From: Toxonevra muliebris
Taxonomy: Eukaryota; Arthropoda; Insecta; Diptera; Pallopteridae
Direction: 5' to 3'
Assembly (NCBI GenBank): GCA_963691655.1
Contig: OY829326.1
Location: 58,087,776 to 58,151,775, forward strand
DNA: 64,000 bases
The position numbers were made by a program, and so were the translations under genes. The number at the start of each line of letters is the position of its first letter. Positions within the stretch are counted from its first letter, which is position 1. Below, one piece after another: positions 24,683 through 36,931 of the stretch. The notes under the pieces are model-generated. The model was not told the DNA's origin. It saw only the letters and a list, made by a program, of their open reading frames with translations, and did not search any database.

Positions 24683-25110
24683 CGGCGTAACCAGGAAAAC
24701 ATGGCCAAAATTCAACCACAACCAGGGACCTTCTTTGTCACACCCGATCTGAAGTAATCAAATTGACTGCAGTACTGACGGGGCAATAGGGGACCATGCG
24801 GTCAGACTCCGCATCCTACACAACACACACTGCAGGAGCTGCAACAACCTTGAAGAAAGAGAGACTATAACCCACTTTCTCTGTCATTGTCCGGCTCTTG
24901 CTGGAACCAGACTAAAATTATTTCATGAGCCTTTTTTAAACGACATAACCAAGATCTCCAAACTCGAAATTGGAAAACTCTTCTAATTTCTCAATCTCAC
25001 GAACTGGCTCTAGACCACAAAGAGCAAACACCCTTTTCCAAATGAGGTTGTGGTATCAAAACGGTGATCTAGCGCTAATTGTGCTAGATCACCGTTTATG
25101 ATATATGATA
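24683..25110 (+). pseudogene. Non-LTR retrotransposon, C-terminal zinc-binding region and 3' tail
   Basis: Continuation of the LINE broken at 22595. Near 24815-24985 the plus strand reads HNTHCRSCNNLEERETITHF, then LCHCPALAGTRLKLF and EPFLNDITKISKLEIGKLL, then a stop. The C..C…H…C pattern followed by CPAL is the C-terminal Cys/His motif of R1/LOA-group LINEs. The 3' region contains a perfect stem-loop (25058-25097) and ends in 'atatgatatatgat' simple repeats. This is a typical LINE tail. The right arm of the fold-back element begins directly after it. Confidence 0.8.
25058..25097 (+). other. Stem-loop at the LINE 3' end
   Basis: Perfect 15-bp inverted repeat AACGGTGATCTAGC-type arms (25059-25073 and 25083-25097), 9-base loop, just upstream of the ATGATAT-type tail. 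Stem-loops at this position serve as reverse transcriptase recognition sites in some LINEs (shown for eel UnaL2). That role here is an inference. Confidence 0.75.
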
Positions 25111-25114
25111 TATG

Positions 25115-25460
25115 ATTTTTATATTTTTGGTGACCCCTAGTGAAATTTTCTGTTAAATATTTTTGTGAAGCACTTTAATACTTAAATGTTCTTTTTAAAA
25201 TAGCTTTTCATGCTCTTTTCGAAAAAGGATTAAAATGACCCAAAAAAGAGGAACTTCTATAACAATGACCCTCGTAAAATTCTACTATACATAAAACTTC
25301 ACCTACAAGATTTTTCTCAGACATCAAGTTATCACACTTTTTGCACTTAAAATTCAGCTTTTTTCGGCCAAAAAATGAAAACTTTGACCTACTGTAAAAA
25401 AAAGAAGAAAAAACTCAGACGTGCTGGACTATAAATTTATTTTACAAAAATAGTTGCACA
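25115..25460 (-). mobile_element. Fold-back element, right arm
   Basis: Inverted partner of 21836-22178. It contains 'aaaattctactata', 'gagaaaaatcttg' (minus strand) and 'gtaggtcaaagttttcattt' (minus strand). Divergence between the arms is considerable, so the element is old. Confidence 0.75.
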
Positions 25461-27496
25461 AATTCCACGATTTTTCTTCTGATCTTTGTCTTTCAGGTAT
25501 ATTTGTTGACCTCTTCTACTAATTTAGATATCATGTTTCTTGAGGGCAATACAAATACATAACAAAATCAACACGTAGACTATTCTTATATCGAAGAATA
25601 TTGGGCTTGAAAGTTTTTTTTGCAGGACAACCAAGATAAAGCTAGCTCCATAACTTTGACTGTAAGTGATCTTTTGTCTTACGCAAGTCCTTTTTTATGT
25701 AAATGATTAATAAATCTTTTAATTGTTCAACAAAACTTTTCTAGTATTCATAACAATTCTTTGGTTTTAATCTTTCCTACACTCCAATAACTAAAACGAA
25801 TTCCGTAGGCAATGTGTTCATCAGAGTCTACCAAATTTGTGCATAGGAACTTTTAGATAATGGTATATCAAACATTTAAGTATTTTCTAACTCTATAATG
25901 AACATAAGTTAACTTTGTTTTCAAAGTATGTTCGTCACCTGACAAATCAGAAACAAGCTGTGGAACAATCTCAGCAGCTTTTTTTCAGCTAACTCTTTCT
26001 GTATGGTCTTGAGCATTGTCAGTTGAGTCAAATAAAATATTTTTGTCTGAGGTGCAGCTTCGCAGGACATTACACATATGTAGTTGTGTACTCATACTCA
26101 TAACGGGCGGTACAATGTGTGGTTTCTCACTTGCAAGAGTAGTCAAGTAGTATGGATGGTTATTTATCTTATTTTCCTGAATAAAAAATTTTAATTAATT
26201 TAATCAATAAAAAAGTTTATATTTGATTAAATTTCTAAAAAAAAAATGTCTGATTTTATTTACACGAAATTCTCAAAAGTTTTATATTTTTGCAATAGAA
26301 GTAAAATATAGGTATTTATTAAACTTCAATAAAATTAAATACAAAAATAAACAAATAAATAAATTTTTCAAATTTATGAAAACACAAAAAAAAAAAGTTG
26401 TGCAATATTTATATAGTTTTATTTGTTCAAGATTCTTCAACATAACTCAGTTAATTTTATGAGCAATTTCTAATAAAAAAAAAATTCTTTTCTATTCTGA
26501 GAATAAAATACTATTAGTATTTGCAGCTTTATTAAAATTGTGAAAATATGAAATTCCTTTGAAAAAGACTTTTATTTGAATTTTGTTTTTCTTCTATTTG
26601 AGAAACATCATATCTGCAATATCTTCACTTGTTTATCATATATACGATAAAATTTTATTAATATTTGCATATGTACGCATACACAAACATAAACATACAT
26701 ATATATGCCTTTGCCTGCATGCATTGCAATTGAATCATGAATACTCAGATATAAATATACATATATATATATATATATTTTTACCTTTTACTACATTGGA
26801 TATATGTATTGAACATGTTTGTCCTTTAATATTGGTGACAATCACCTCAGGCAACTACTGTATACTATCGCAACAGTATCAACAGAAGCGGTAACTCAGC
26901 AATCGAATTCATATCTATCGTCAACTATTTGAAGAATATGAATATTTAATATTAAAATATTAATTTTAAGTTCTCACTCTCCTGCAAACGTATATATTTA
27001 TTATTTGCACAGCATAAATTCAATATTGGCACTGTGGATGCACATTTCGAATGTGCAATTGGAATTGAAAATGAAATCAGAATCCGTATCCTTAGTGTAT
27101 GTGTGTGTGTGATATGATTTTCCTATGTGTTTGTTATTTATCAAATGGTTGAATTTTAATAATAAGTGCATGTTCAAAATTTTTTTTGTTCGAGAGTGTG
27201 GAGTGAGAATTGCATAATAATAAAAACTTGTTTTTTTTTGTATAATAAAGTTGAAATTTTAATTAAAGAAATTTTAAATTAAAATTTATGCTACATAGTA
27301 TATTATTTGAATGCATATGTACATATTAATGAATGTATCAGAGGGTCTATAACAATTAAGGACACGAGTTAGGTTGTATGTGTATCAAGTGTAGCAAAAG
27401 TAGCCACAATTTCTACCTATCTCCCTGACTTCCGATACCTATTTTGTCCACGACTTTACGTTGCTGAAGCTAGAACTCATATGGTTAATTTCCTTA
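25461..27496. other. AT-rich non-coding stretch
   Basis: No gene seen. A TA microsatellite lies at about 26758-26777. TACATA simple sequence lies at 26660-26720, and a GTGTGTGTGTG run near 27100-27111. Frames here are lysine/phenylalanine-rich low complexity. Confidence 0.6.
26758..26777. repeat. (TA)n microsatellite
   Basis: Alternating AT over about 20 bp within a CATACATATA context. Confidence 0.9.
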
Positions 27497-29340
27497 GATT
27501 TCAAATTATCTGAGGCTTGAGTTTATCTGAGGCTTGAGTTTATCTGAGGCTTGAGTTTATCTGAGACTTGACTTCGTCGAAAACTTGGCTTCATTTGAAA
27601 CTTGAATTTACAAGAAACTTGGCTTCATCTAAGGCTAGATTGCATCTTAGTAGGCTTGACTTAATCTAAGACTTATCTTTGCTTATGATATGACTTTATC
27701 TGAGGCTTGTCCTCATCTCAGACTTGATTTCATCTGAGACTTAATTTCTTCTTAGACGTAGAAACAGTGAAAACTTAATTTCATATGAAACTTGGCTCCA
27801 TCAGAGACTTCATCAGAGGCTTGAACTAATATAAGACTTGACTTCATCTCAGACTTGACTTCATCTCAAATTTGACTTCATCAGACTTGACTTCATCTCA
27901 GACTCGACTTGAACTCAGACTTGACTCTATTTCGGATTTGACTTCATGTCAGACTTGACTTCATCTCAGACTTCATTTCAACTCAAACTTGACCACATCT
28001 CAGACTTGACTTCATCTCAGACTCTTCTTCTTCTTCTTTTGGTAGTTTATTTAATCTGAGACTAGACTTCATCTTAAATTTGACTTTATCTGATGTTTGA
28101 ACTCATCCCAAACTTAACTTCATTCCAAACTTGACTTCAGCTAGGACTTGATTTCATCACAGACTCGACTATATCTCAGACTTGACTTCATGTCAGACTT
28201 GACTCTATCTGGGTCTTGAGATCATGTCAAACTTGTTACCATCTCAGACTAGACTTCATCTCAGACTTAACTCCTTCTCAGGCTAGACTTCATCTCAAAC
28301 TTGACTTCAGCTCAGAACTGTCTTCATCTCAGGCTTGACTTTATTTCAGACTTGACTTTATCTCAGAATCAACTTTGTCTCAAGCTTAACTTCTTTTTGG
28401 AGTTTACTTCATTTGAGGCTTGATTTCATCTCAGATTTGACTTTATCTGGGGATTGAAGTCATCTCAGACTTGACTTTATCTCAGACACGATTTGATCTC
28501 AGACTTGACTCTATCTCAGACTTGACTTCATGTCAGACTTGACTCCATCTCAGACTTGACGTTACCTCAGGCTTGACCTTATCTCAGACTTGGCTTCATC
28601 TCAGAATCTACTTGATCTCAAGCTTAACTTCTTTTTGGAGCTTACTTCATCTAAGGCTGGATTTCATCTCAGATTTGTCTTTATCTGAAGTTTGAACTCA
28701 TCTCAGACTTAACTTTATTTCAGACTTGACTTCATCTACATCTTGACTTTATTTGAGGATTCAGTTCATCTGAAACTCTAATTGATCTCAAGCTTAACTT
28801 CTGCTGAGGTTTCACTTCATCTGCGACTTGATTTCATCTCAGATTTGATTTTATCTGAGGGTTGACCTCATCTCAGACTTGACGTCATCTCAAATATGAC
28901 TTTATCTGAGAACTGATTTCATCTAAGACTTGACTTCATCTCAGACTTTATGTTTTTAGAGACTTGAATTCACTTCAGACTTCACTTTATCTGATGTTGG
29001 AACTCATTTGCGGTTGCGCAGAACTGAATAACAGATATAACTTCATCTGAAACTTTACTTTATAGAAGCCTTGCGTTCATCTAAGGAAACAGTTCTCTTT
29101 CGAGTTTGACTTTTCTGAGACTTCACTTGACTTTATCTCAAATTCGACTTTATTTAAGGCTTGAATCCATCTAAGACTTGACTTTATCTCAGGCTTGACT
29201 ACATAAGGAACTAGACTTCATTTTAGACTCAACTTCAACTGAGACTTGAAGTCATCTGAGGCTTTACTTTATTCTAGACTTAATTTCGTCTTAGGCTTGA
29301 CTTCATCTGAGACTTCACTTCATCTTAGACTTGGCTTTGT
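27497..29340 (+). repeat. Degenerate 17-bp tandem array, about 1.8 kb
   Basis: Unit close to TCTCAGACTTGACTTCA (17 bp). Best-kept runs are near 27520-27570 (a 'gaggcttgagtttatct' variant), 27850-28020 and 28480-28560. Variation is mainly at the CTCAGA and TTCATC positions, with some short insertions. Single units with 'ttctttttgga' recur near 28390 and 28630, suggesting longer-period amplification inside the array. There is no coding capacity, no long terminal repeats, and no conserved repeat/unique spacer alternation. Confidence 0.9.
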
Positions 29341-32255
29341 TAAAAAATTTACTTTACTTCTCAAAACAAACTAGAATTAAAGAAAACTTTATAAATTACA
29401 AGGTGATCAAAATTAAAGAAAGTAAGTTGAATTTCTGATGTTGATTTCATTTTAACACCAAATTTAATCAAATTTTTGTTAGACTCCACGTATGATGAAT
29501 ATATTTTTTAATATGCTTGACAAATCTAAACACGCACAAGTTTTTCTCTGTCGATGCATGTAAGTATATGTATGTGTGCTGATGTATTTGTATGTGCGGT
29601 CACATGCCACACGTACACAAATATAAATACACATAAATATATCAATTTCATCAATAATCCTATCGCTACGAATGTGCAGTAATGTTTTTCTGTCTGCCTG
29701 TCGGTCTGTCTGGTATATATGCCGAGACCAATACGAAAAACCTAAGCTCAAAGGATATCAAAACAAAAACAGCCAGGAACTAAAGCAACAATGATTACAG
29801 CAACATAGTAAAACTTGCGAACACTTAGTATTTTTGTTGCTGTTTCGATTTTTGTTGAATTGAATTTATTTTGAAATAAATAAAAAGCAGTGCGCCCTAA
29901 AACGATAACAATTTCAATGCAAGGGAACAAGGAAAATTGAGCATGAATGTGAGAAGCGAAAAGAAAAAATAGCATGTGTTGAAAGCCCAAAACACATTGA
30001 AAATCCTGGCACTGCCACTAACGATTGCAGGAAATGCTGTTGCTGCTGTTGCAACACTAAACAAAACATAAATGCCAAATTCCAATATCAACCAATAACA
30101 GCAGCAGCAGCAGCCAACAAGTACAACAACAACAATATGTTGGCATTAATATTGACAAAATAAATCGGCAACCAAAACACACACGCTCTGCCTGCTCTTC
30201 CTCTTCTTCCCTTCCTTCTACCAGCAATAACAGAAATAGAAATTGCATGCTGTGTGTGGCAGTAGCAAATATTAGTAGGTGTGGCATTTGTTGCAAACAA
30301 ACAAAAAAATTAAATAAAAATAATAAAAAAATATAAATAAAGAAATAACCCGCGGAAGCAAAAAACAATAGTAAAGAAAATGGGAAACGTGCTTGCTGTT
30401 GAAAAAGCAAAATCAACAGCAACCAAAACAAAAGAAAAACCGCTGAGGCTAATGGAAAAAAATTGTGGTGCTGCAGCAACATTACGCTGGTGCTACGATT
30501 TTCTGTTGCAGCAACAATTTAGAATATGGTGTGCGCTTAAAAAAAAAAATCATAGACTTTTATTGTTCTGCATTCGATATCGCACGCTAAACAGTTGCAC
30601 TTTTATTTGGTATTTCTATATTTTTATTTTATTTTCGATGATTTTTTTCTTTTTTTGTATTTTTCTATTACAATCAAATTCAATTTACGTGCCGAAAATA
30701 TTTAGAAAATATGTCGGAGGTCACGTGAAATTGTTTGTGGAGTGGAAAAAAAATTAAAACGCTATTGAAATAAATTTCTATCCAGTGCAGACAAGCAGAA
30801 TGCTGCTGCAAAAGCTTTTGATGGAACAAAAAGTTAAAGTTTATATTGAATTCATTTTTAGTGCGTGAGATATCGAACGTATAATTGGAGTGAAAAATAT
30901 ATAAAATGATTTAAATTAATATATAAAGAAAATAATTTCGTTGGTCACACTGTTGTATTTAAATGCAGCCTTGTGCTTTGGCAGTAAAATATGTTATTGG
31001 CTAGGTAAGCTATTACTGCATCCAAAATCAATTTTCAATGCACTAACCTCATCAATATTTAGTACAGAAAGTTCTGGAGTTCCAGCAATATTGCTTAAGG
31101 CTTAAATAAAATAGCGCTTAAAGGTACAAGAAGAAATTTGGATTAAGATAAGTGTAAATATGTAAAACTTTATCAGCTCAGGCAATGTACAGCAGCCCAA
31201 ACAATACTTGTAGCTTTCTTATTCTAGTGGAGCTCAAAAGTTTAAGAATAATTCTCAGCAAAATATCAGTAGGCAAAGAGTTTAATCCTTGCACGTGTCT
31301 TGTCCTCTTTCAAACAGTCAAGCGCCTCTACAGGATTGTTTATTTTGTCATGATGTAGGGGGCTGAATAAGGTTCCCTGACTCTAGGATTTATTTGCCAG
31401 ATGAAGCTAAAAACCAAAAAATGATCGCTGGACCAGGTCAAGTGTTTATATAACCCGTAGTAAGTATCGGCCAGGTAAGAGTCACAACGAAAATACCCCA
31501 TCGATAACGATATATATTGGATTCTTGACAGCCTCCAATATTATTTGTCTTATGCACGCAAGCAGAGCTCTGTGGATATTGGATATCCTTTCCTTAACAA
31601 TTACTGATGTCTGTAATGGCAGCTGACTGTGCTGTATTCTTGAACATTCCTTTTTGCTGTTCAAATAAAACAAAAAATGCCGGCCAGTGATGATATACTT
31701 AAGTAAAATATTATTGAAGGAACTTTAATGAACTTTTTCTGCCAACTTTAGCTTCTCAGTACAGAACCACTGCTTCCAGTTCTCCTGGGAAGTTATCAGA
31801 CCAACTATCTGGTCTTTGAATGATCAGAGCATTGAGCACTGAGCTTAATGCTCATAAGCAGAAACGGAATCGGTTAATGATTTCTTAGTGCAAAACATCT
31901 GCACTACTGTAAAGCAAGTGATCTTCCAGCACTGGCAAACAATATCTTTCAAATGACGATTCACCTGGGAAACTGCCAAAAGGAAGTCTGAACTCATGTT
32001 TTCTCATCTCTCGAGGTCGGGGATTGTTGCAGTAATATTTTCGCTAGAACAAAAAAAAAAAACAATTCAAAATTACATCGCCATGAAACTGAATAAGCTC
32101 TCTAGTTCTAGTAATACTACACACAAATTATTTAAATTTACCCTAACCGAAATCGGTCTGAAGTGTTAAACTGCAAAAGATCGAACCAAACTCTGTGTGG
32201 TGACAGTCAATGTTATAGGTCCCATATTATTTGAAGAAAAAAACTGTGAATTCTA
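29341..32255. other. AT-rich stretch with CAG/CAA-rich section
   Basis: 29990-30130 is rich in GCTGTTGCTGCTG and CAGCAGCAGCAG-type triplets. A frame at 30380-30757 starts with plausible codons but then becomes poly-Phe/Ile, and I do not accept it as a gene. 31000-32140 has a somewhat higher GC content and could be decayed transposon sequence, but no motif is recognisable on either strand. Confidence 0.5.
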
Positions 32256-32259
32256 CGAA

Positions 32260-32742
32260 TGAAAAATTCGTTCACCAACTACCAAGAACTGATTGCGCTC
32301 AGAGTCAATGGATCACTAGTTTTCTAAGTGACCGCTCTATCCTTGTTGTAAAAGATGGTGTTACTTCAGAGGCTCGTGTCATTAATGCTGGCGGGCCGCA
32401 GGGTTAGTTCCTCTCCCCGACTTTCTGACAAATAACCTTATCTACTCGTTTACGGATGACTGCACTATTTGTCATTCATATACCTGTATTAAACGACTTA
32501 ACTCCTTGGAGATTGAGAGATAAAGTCATACTATGAATGACTCACTCAATTTCCAAGTGGGGTCCTACGAACAGAGTTGAACTCAAGGCGCGTAAGACCC
32601 AATGTTGCCTGTTATCGCATAAACGAGTTACTCATTTGTGGGGTGGTTATTTCGGAGTCATCGACTCTTTATGTTCTAGGTATGTCCATCCAAAGAAAGG
32701 TGAGCTGGAATAATCATATTTTTGACGTATCGACACACTGAG
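32260..32742 (+). pseudogene. Jockey-like LINE, reverse transcriptase palm fragment
   Basis: The plus strand reads W.TSFLSDRSILVVKDGVTSE and INAGGPQG (near 32305-32402). After a stop and a short deletion it reads YSFTDDCTICHSY (catalytic FxDD at 32449-32460). Then come ISKWGPTNRVELKARKTQCC and LLSHKRVTH, and finally WNNHIFDVS at about 32710-32738. This is the order of Jockey-group reverse transcriptases (fingers/palm, [Y/F]ADD, 'KTQCCLLSHKR'). The usual Ala of FADD is Thr here. In-frame stops make it inactive. It stops exactly where the next part of the protein (AAKCLGFL…) would follow. That part is found at 33484. Confidence 0.8.
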
Positions 32743-33483
32743 CTTGAAACAAAAAAGTACCGACAAAGTCTGCAAAAGAGGAGTTATTCAGGATGGGTTC
32801 GTGGTCATTTTCCAATATTTTTGGAAGTCCGAGTTGATCTTCTATTCGAGAAAACGCATTTTTGTCAATTTCCTGTTTATGTTATAAATTTTCGCAATAG
32901 AAGAAATTTAATATGTATATATAGAAGAGAGTGAATCTAAAAATACAAGGATTTATTCCTAAATGATGTTACAATTGATTCTTAATAAAATATATTTACA
33001 ATAATTTATAAATATTGAATATGTCTGGAAGAGAATTCAACAACACATTTTTTCAATCGCTCTACATAAGTTGTATCTTCGATCACATTTATTTAATTAT
33101 ATTTTAGAAACTCTCGGTGAATAGATTCTTTCGCTTGTTTCCCTTCCCCCCGGAAATTTTAAACATTATTCAAAATGATACGAAATAAAGTATACTTTCA
33201 GGGTTATGTATACACTATTTTTTAAATTGTTTGTAATATTGGGAAGAATTTCCATGTTGATTTTCTTAGTTCGCAACAACATTAATGGCCTTGACTACTG
33301 AAATAAATATCATTAGTTGCAACTATCCGACTCCTACCAGAGTTACATATACCATAAGACCATGCCAACCATTTATTCTACTGCTTGGTTGGAAAAAGAC
33401 ATTAATTTGATCCAAAAAACTTAAAGTTATCCTCAAAAGCTATCATGGACAAATTTTTATTCGAGGTCAACGCTTGCTGGAAA
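32743..33483. other. Insert of about 740 bp splitting the Jockey-like LINE
   Basis: AT-rich sequence located between the DVS residues of the reverse transcriptase and its continuation KDAAKCLGFL. No terminal inverted repeat or target duplication is obvious, so it may be an inserted element or a rearrangement. No coding motifs. Confidence 0.55.
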
Positions 33484-34058
33484 AGATGCAGCCAAGTGTC
33501 TGGGCTTTCTAAAGCATTGTAAGAAATACTTTACTCCGATTGATCTCCACATGATCTAAACCACCTATATCCATCTCAAAATGGAATATAATTTGTACTT
33601 GAGGGCAGGAGTTTTATGAACGCAACTAAAGCTCCTAGACCGTATTCAGCAACGAGCAATATAGCTAATAGGAGACCGCAGGATTTCCAGCTCTATTGAC
33701 TCCTCCGAGCATCGTAAAAACGTGGCATGCGTTAATCTATTCCACCGTTTCATTTTCATGTTAGATGTTCTGCATAAGTGCGCGGTTTGATCCCACCTGT
33801 TTATGTGTTCACTAAAACTACACGAATCGCAAGCGGTAGTCATGCATTCCACGTAGATACGGTTCCGCGTGTATGTGGAACAAGCTCCCTGCAACCATTT
33901 TTCCTGGGTTTTATGACATTTTGAAATTTAAAGCAAATGCTCACAACTTTTTCTCTCTCTTTCCTCCTACCATTTACCTATTTTCCTTCCTCAATGCTTT
34001 GCATTCATAGAGGTACTCAGGGGGTACCTGATTTCTTAATAAAAAAAAAATAAAAAAA
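33484..34058 (+). pseudogene. Jockey-like LINE, 3' part of reverse transcriptase and tail
   Basis: Reads KDAAKCLGFLKHCKKYFTPI, then decayed forms of the 'Y..PKMEYN' and 'LLDRIQ.RAI.LIGD' blocks, and SSSIDSSEHRKNVACV (near 33690-33735). Near the end is a trace of the 'MWNKLP' block (TGGAACAAGCTCCCTGC, 33876-33892), followed by an A-rich tail near 34040-34058. It is the same family as 4610-5310. Together with 32260-32742 it is one interrupted, 5'-truncated element. Confidence 0.75.
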
Positions 34059-35084
34059 TGATGTGAACAGCTGTACACACTAAGAGGAAAGTCTTGGCCC
34101 AATTGCTAATCGGCTCATAGTAACGATCTTTTTGAAACTTTTGCGGCGCAGGTCATTGATGGTCGGTCTATAAATTTATAGGGGCAGGCCATAATTTTAT
34201 TATTAACACTTCAGGTAGTGAGTGAGCGCAATGTAAATGAATAGCTTTTTCAACTATGCATTGTTTTTGAGAGTTTCAGCATTTTTTCCTTGGAAAATCC
34301 GAAAAACTTTTTCATAACGTTTAATAAGCAGCCACCTTATGAGACCAAGTTTTGTCTCCTACATGTACAGATTGCATTTGTTCTGTAATCGTACAGTCAA
34401 GCTTTAGGCAGTAAAAAAAAGCTGTTAACAAAAATTGATGAAAAAAAAGGATGAAGACATCTTCACATGAAAGATGCAAGAATTTCAAAATCGTTAGAGG
34501 ATTCAACTTTTGTGGAGCAAAGTTATTAAAGACTCTCAAGAGGTCTTTGGATAGAGTAAGGCTTTGTTTGATTAAAGGCTTTCTCTATTAAAGATATCAT
34601 TGCAATTGAGCGATTCCGCAACAATAGTTACTAAACAATAGCAAGATTTATCCATTCGAAACTCTTCAATTCAGCCCTGCTAAAAAAAAGTTTCACTTCA
34701 AAAATTTGCAAAAACTACTTGTTTTGGACGATGTATACCAGGCGACCCCTTTATCCCTTTCTTCTCAACCCTTTTTATGGGAGTAAAAAAATGTTTGTAG
34801 TTTTTGACTCGTAGATTCCGACTTTGTTAAGAATAAAAGCCAAAAAAATATTGAAAGAAGTTTTTGGGAAAGGCGGTAGAGCTTTTGGAATTTTGTATAT
34901 TATATTAACCAAAATGCCGGAAACGAGTAAAAATTTAAGAAAAAAATGTTAATTTTTTAATTGTTTTTATGGAAAAAACAATAAAGGCTTATTTTGCAAT
35001 ATAAAATAAACTTTTAGTTTAGAAAATAAGGAATAAGGTGAAAATTTGAAGCATTTTTGGAATTTGGGTTTCCTTTTAATAAAA
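34059..35084. other. AT-rich non-coding stretch
   Basis: No gene recognised. 34690-34990 holds A/T homopolymers and may be the outer part of the palindromic element that follows. Confidence 0.5.
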
Positions 35085-35320
35085 TCAAGTAAACAGATTT
35101 TTATTGTTCAGTAACCTATAGTAAAATTTTATGGGCAATATATATCTTGAACATATTAACCCTCTATCAACCCTCGTAATGGCTCAAAAAAGGAACTTTT
35201 TCGAAAAAGGCAAAAAATATCCATTGTGGTGGGCGCCAAAGGGTTAATATGTTGGAGGAAAATGTTCTTCGGAAAATTCTACTATAAATTGCTGAACATA
35301 CAAACAAGCTTTGATGCAAA
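35085..35320. mobile_element. Palindromic element related to the 21.8/25.4-kb fold-back family
   Basis: Left arm 'tatagtaaaattttatggg … catattaaccctc' (about 35108-35167). The right arm read inward is 'tatagtagaattttccg … catattaaccctt' (about 35239-35292). Both arms extend outward to a 'gttcag' phrase. The phrases 'agtagaattttatgagg' and 'catattaaccctt' are shared with the arm at 21836-22178. No coding capacity. Confidence 0.7.
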
Positions 35321-36539
35321 ACTAACAAGTTATCTTATGGTTTATTATACTTAATCTGTATGAAATGGACAAACTTTAGGCCCACGGAAAAAAAAATGTG
35401 ACACAAACTTTTAAAACGCGAGACCCATATAATTTTTTTTCTCGAGTTCTATCAAAATCCACTTTCAGAACCTTGTTATTTTTTCATTTGTTGAACTATG
35501 TTATTCAAAAACAAATCAAAACTATCACAATTTTTTTTAACACCCGCAAAAAATAATTAAAAAATCGTCAACCTTTCACGTCGTTTGTACACTATAGTAA
35601 CCAAATTATTTATGGTACATTATATTGTATATTAGAGTTGCGTGAAATTGTACACTTTAATGCACAATTTTTTTTTTAAGTTAACAATTTTGTGTTATGA
35701 AATGGAGTTTTAACTTTCGTTTCAAACTATTATAATTTTAAAAAAAGTTTATATACCTGCTCAAAAATTTAAACTTTGTACCTTCACATCTTAAATTCAC
35801 ACAAATGTAATTTGAACTGTTTTTCAAAAACAAATAAAAAAAGCTGTACTCGCATTTTTAGTCAAACTAAAATTTTAAAGAGAAAATGCTGGATTTAAAA
35901 AACAATTTTTTATTTTTAAAATTCTCGATAGATATGAAATGAGAAGTAGTGAAATATGAACATATTTTTTGTACAATATAAAAGCCAAATACAAAGAAAA
36001 GGTTAAAGCAGATTTAGTGGATTGACAATGTTTTTAAGCAAACGTTATTTTCTGAGTGCAATAGCCTCAGCAAAACAAGTTCAGTGCAGCCCTTTTATCT
36101 TATGGTATCATATTTGTTACCAATGCTTATGCCGGAGTAAAACAATAAAACCTCTGCGCTGATGACATTTTCTACAAAATTTTACTTTCAAAATATACAC
36201 AACATTGCAAAACATGAATCATTTTCCACATCTATGCATGAAGTTTTAAAACAATTTTGAAATTTTATAAACAAATAAAACAGTATTGCATATTAAAAAG
36301 TTAAATCCATCAAATATAATAAAGTAATCCATCAAAAAATTCAACCACAACAACATAAGCTCAAAAAAAAAGAGAAAAACAAAATACAGTAAGCTAGAAA
36401 AAGATAAATATCGAAAAGTGATGCATGAAATGTCCTAGTGATAAAATATCAAGAATCAAAAAAAAAAAAAAAATAAATAAATAATAATAAAAAAAATATA
36501 AGAAATAGTTTTGCTATGCAACTACGCTACAAATTTAAT
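35321..36539. other. AT-rich non-coding stretch
   Basis: Homopolymer-rich sequence with no recognisable gene or transposon. A-rich simple repeats occur at 36455-36505. Confidence 0.6.
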
Positions 36540-36931
36540 CATTTAACAACAACAACAACTACTAACATGCTGGTTCATTGCATTTGCTAGCAACAGTCAA
36601 AATAGTGCAATAACAGCAAAGTGTTTTTTTTTTTTTTTCTATTGCTCTTGTGCTGGTTGTCAACAATGTCGTCATCGTCGTCGTCGTTGCTTTTAAAATA
36701 ATTAAATTTCACATTAATTATGCGTTAAATTTATGCAGCAACAAATGTGCATTTGTGTATGTTCATATATAGTAAAACAGCTACAATAGCATAATGTTGA
36801 AATATCAACAGCAGTCGCGCACCATCAGCATCTGAGCGAAATATTGTTGCTGTTGTTGTTATTGTTAATAAACTTTACATACAACAACAACTAGCAACAG
36901 CAGATGTCGTTATTTTGCTTCAAATAATTTA
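36540..36931. repeat. CAA/CAG-rich tract upstream of a possible exon
   Basis: CAACAACAACAAC near 36546, a TCGTCATCGTCGTCGTCG run near 36669-36688, GTTGCTGTTGTTGTTATTG near 36845-36863, and CAACAACAACTAGCAACAGC near 36882. Such triplet runs occur both in fly 5' leaders and introns, so this does not prove transcription. Confidence 0.6.

Noticed and set aside
27497..29340. CRISPR-like array
   Set aside because: Units are contiguous 17-mers with no unique spacers, and the context is a eukaryotic genome.
30380..30757. 125-codon frame beginning MGNVLAVEKAKS
   Set aside because: The first third looks protein-like, but the rest is poly-Phe/Ile from T-rich DNA. No splice sites or homology were recognised.
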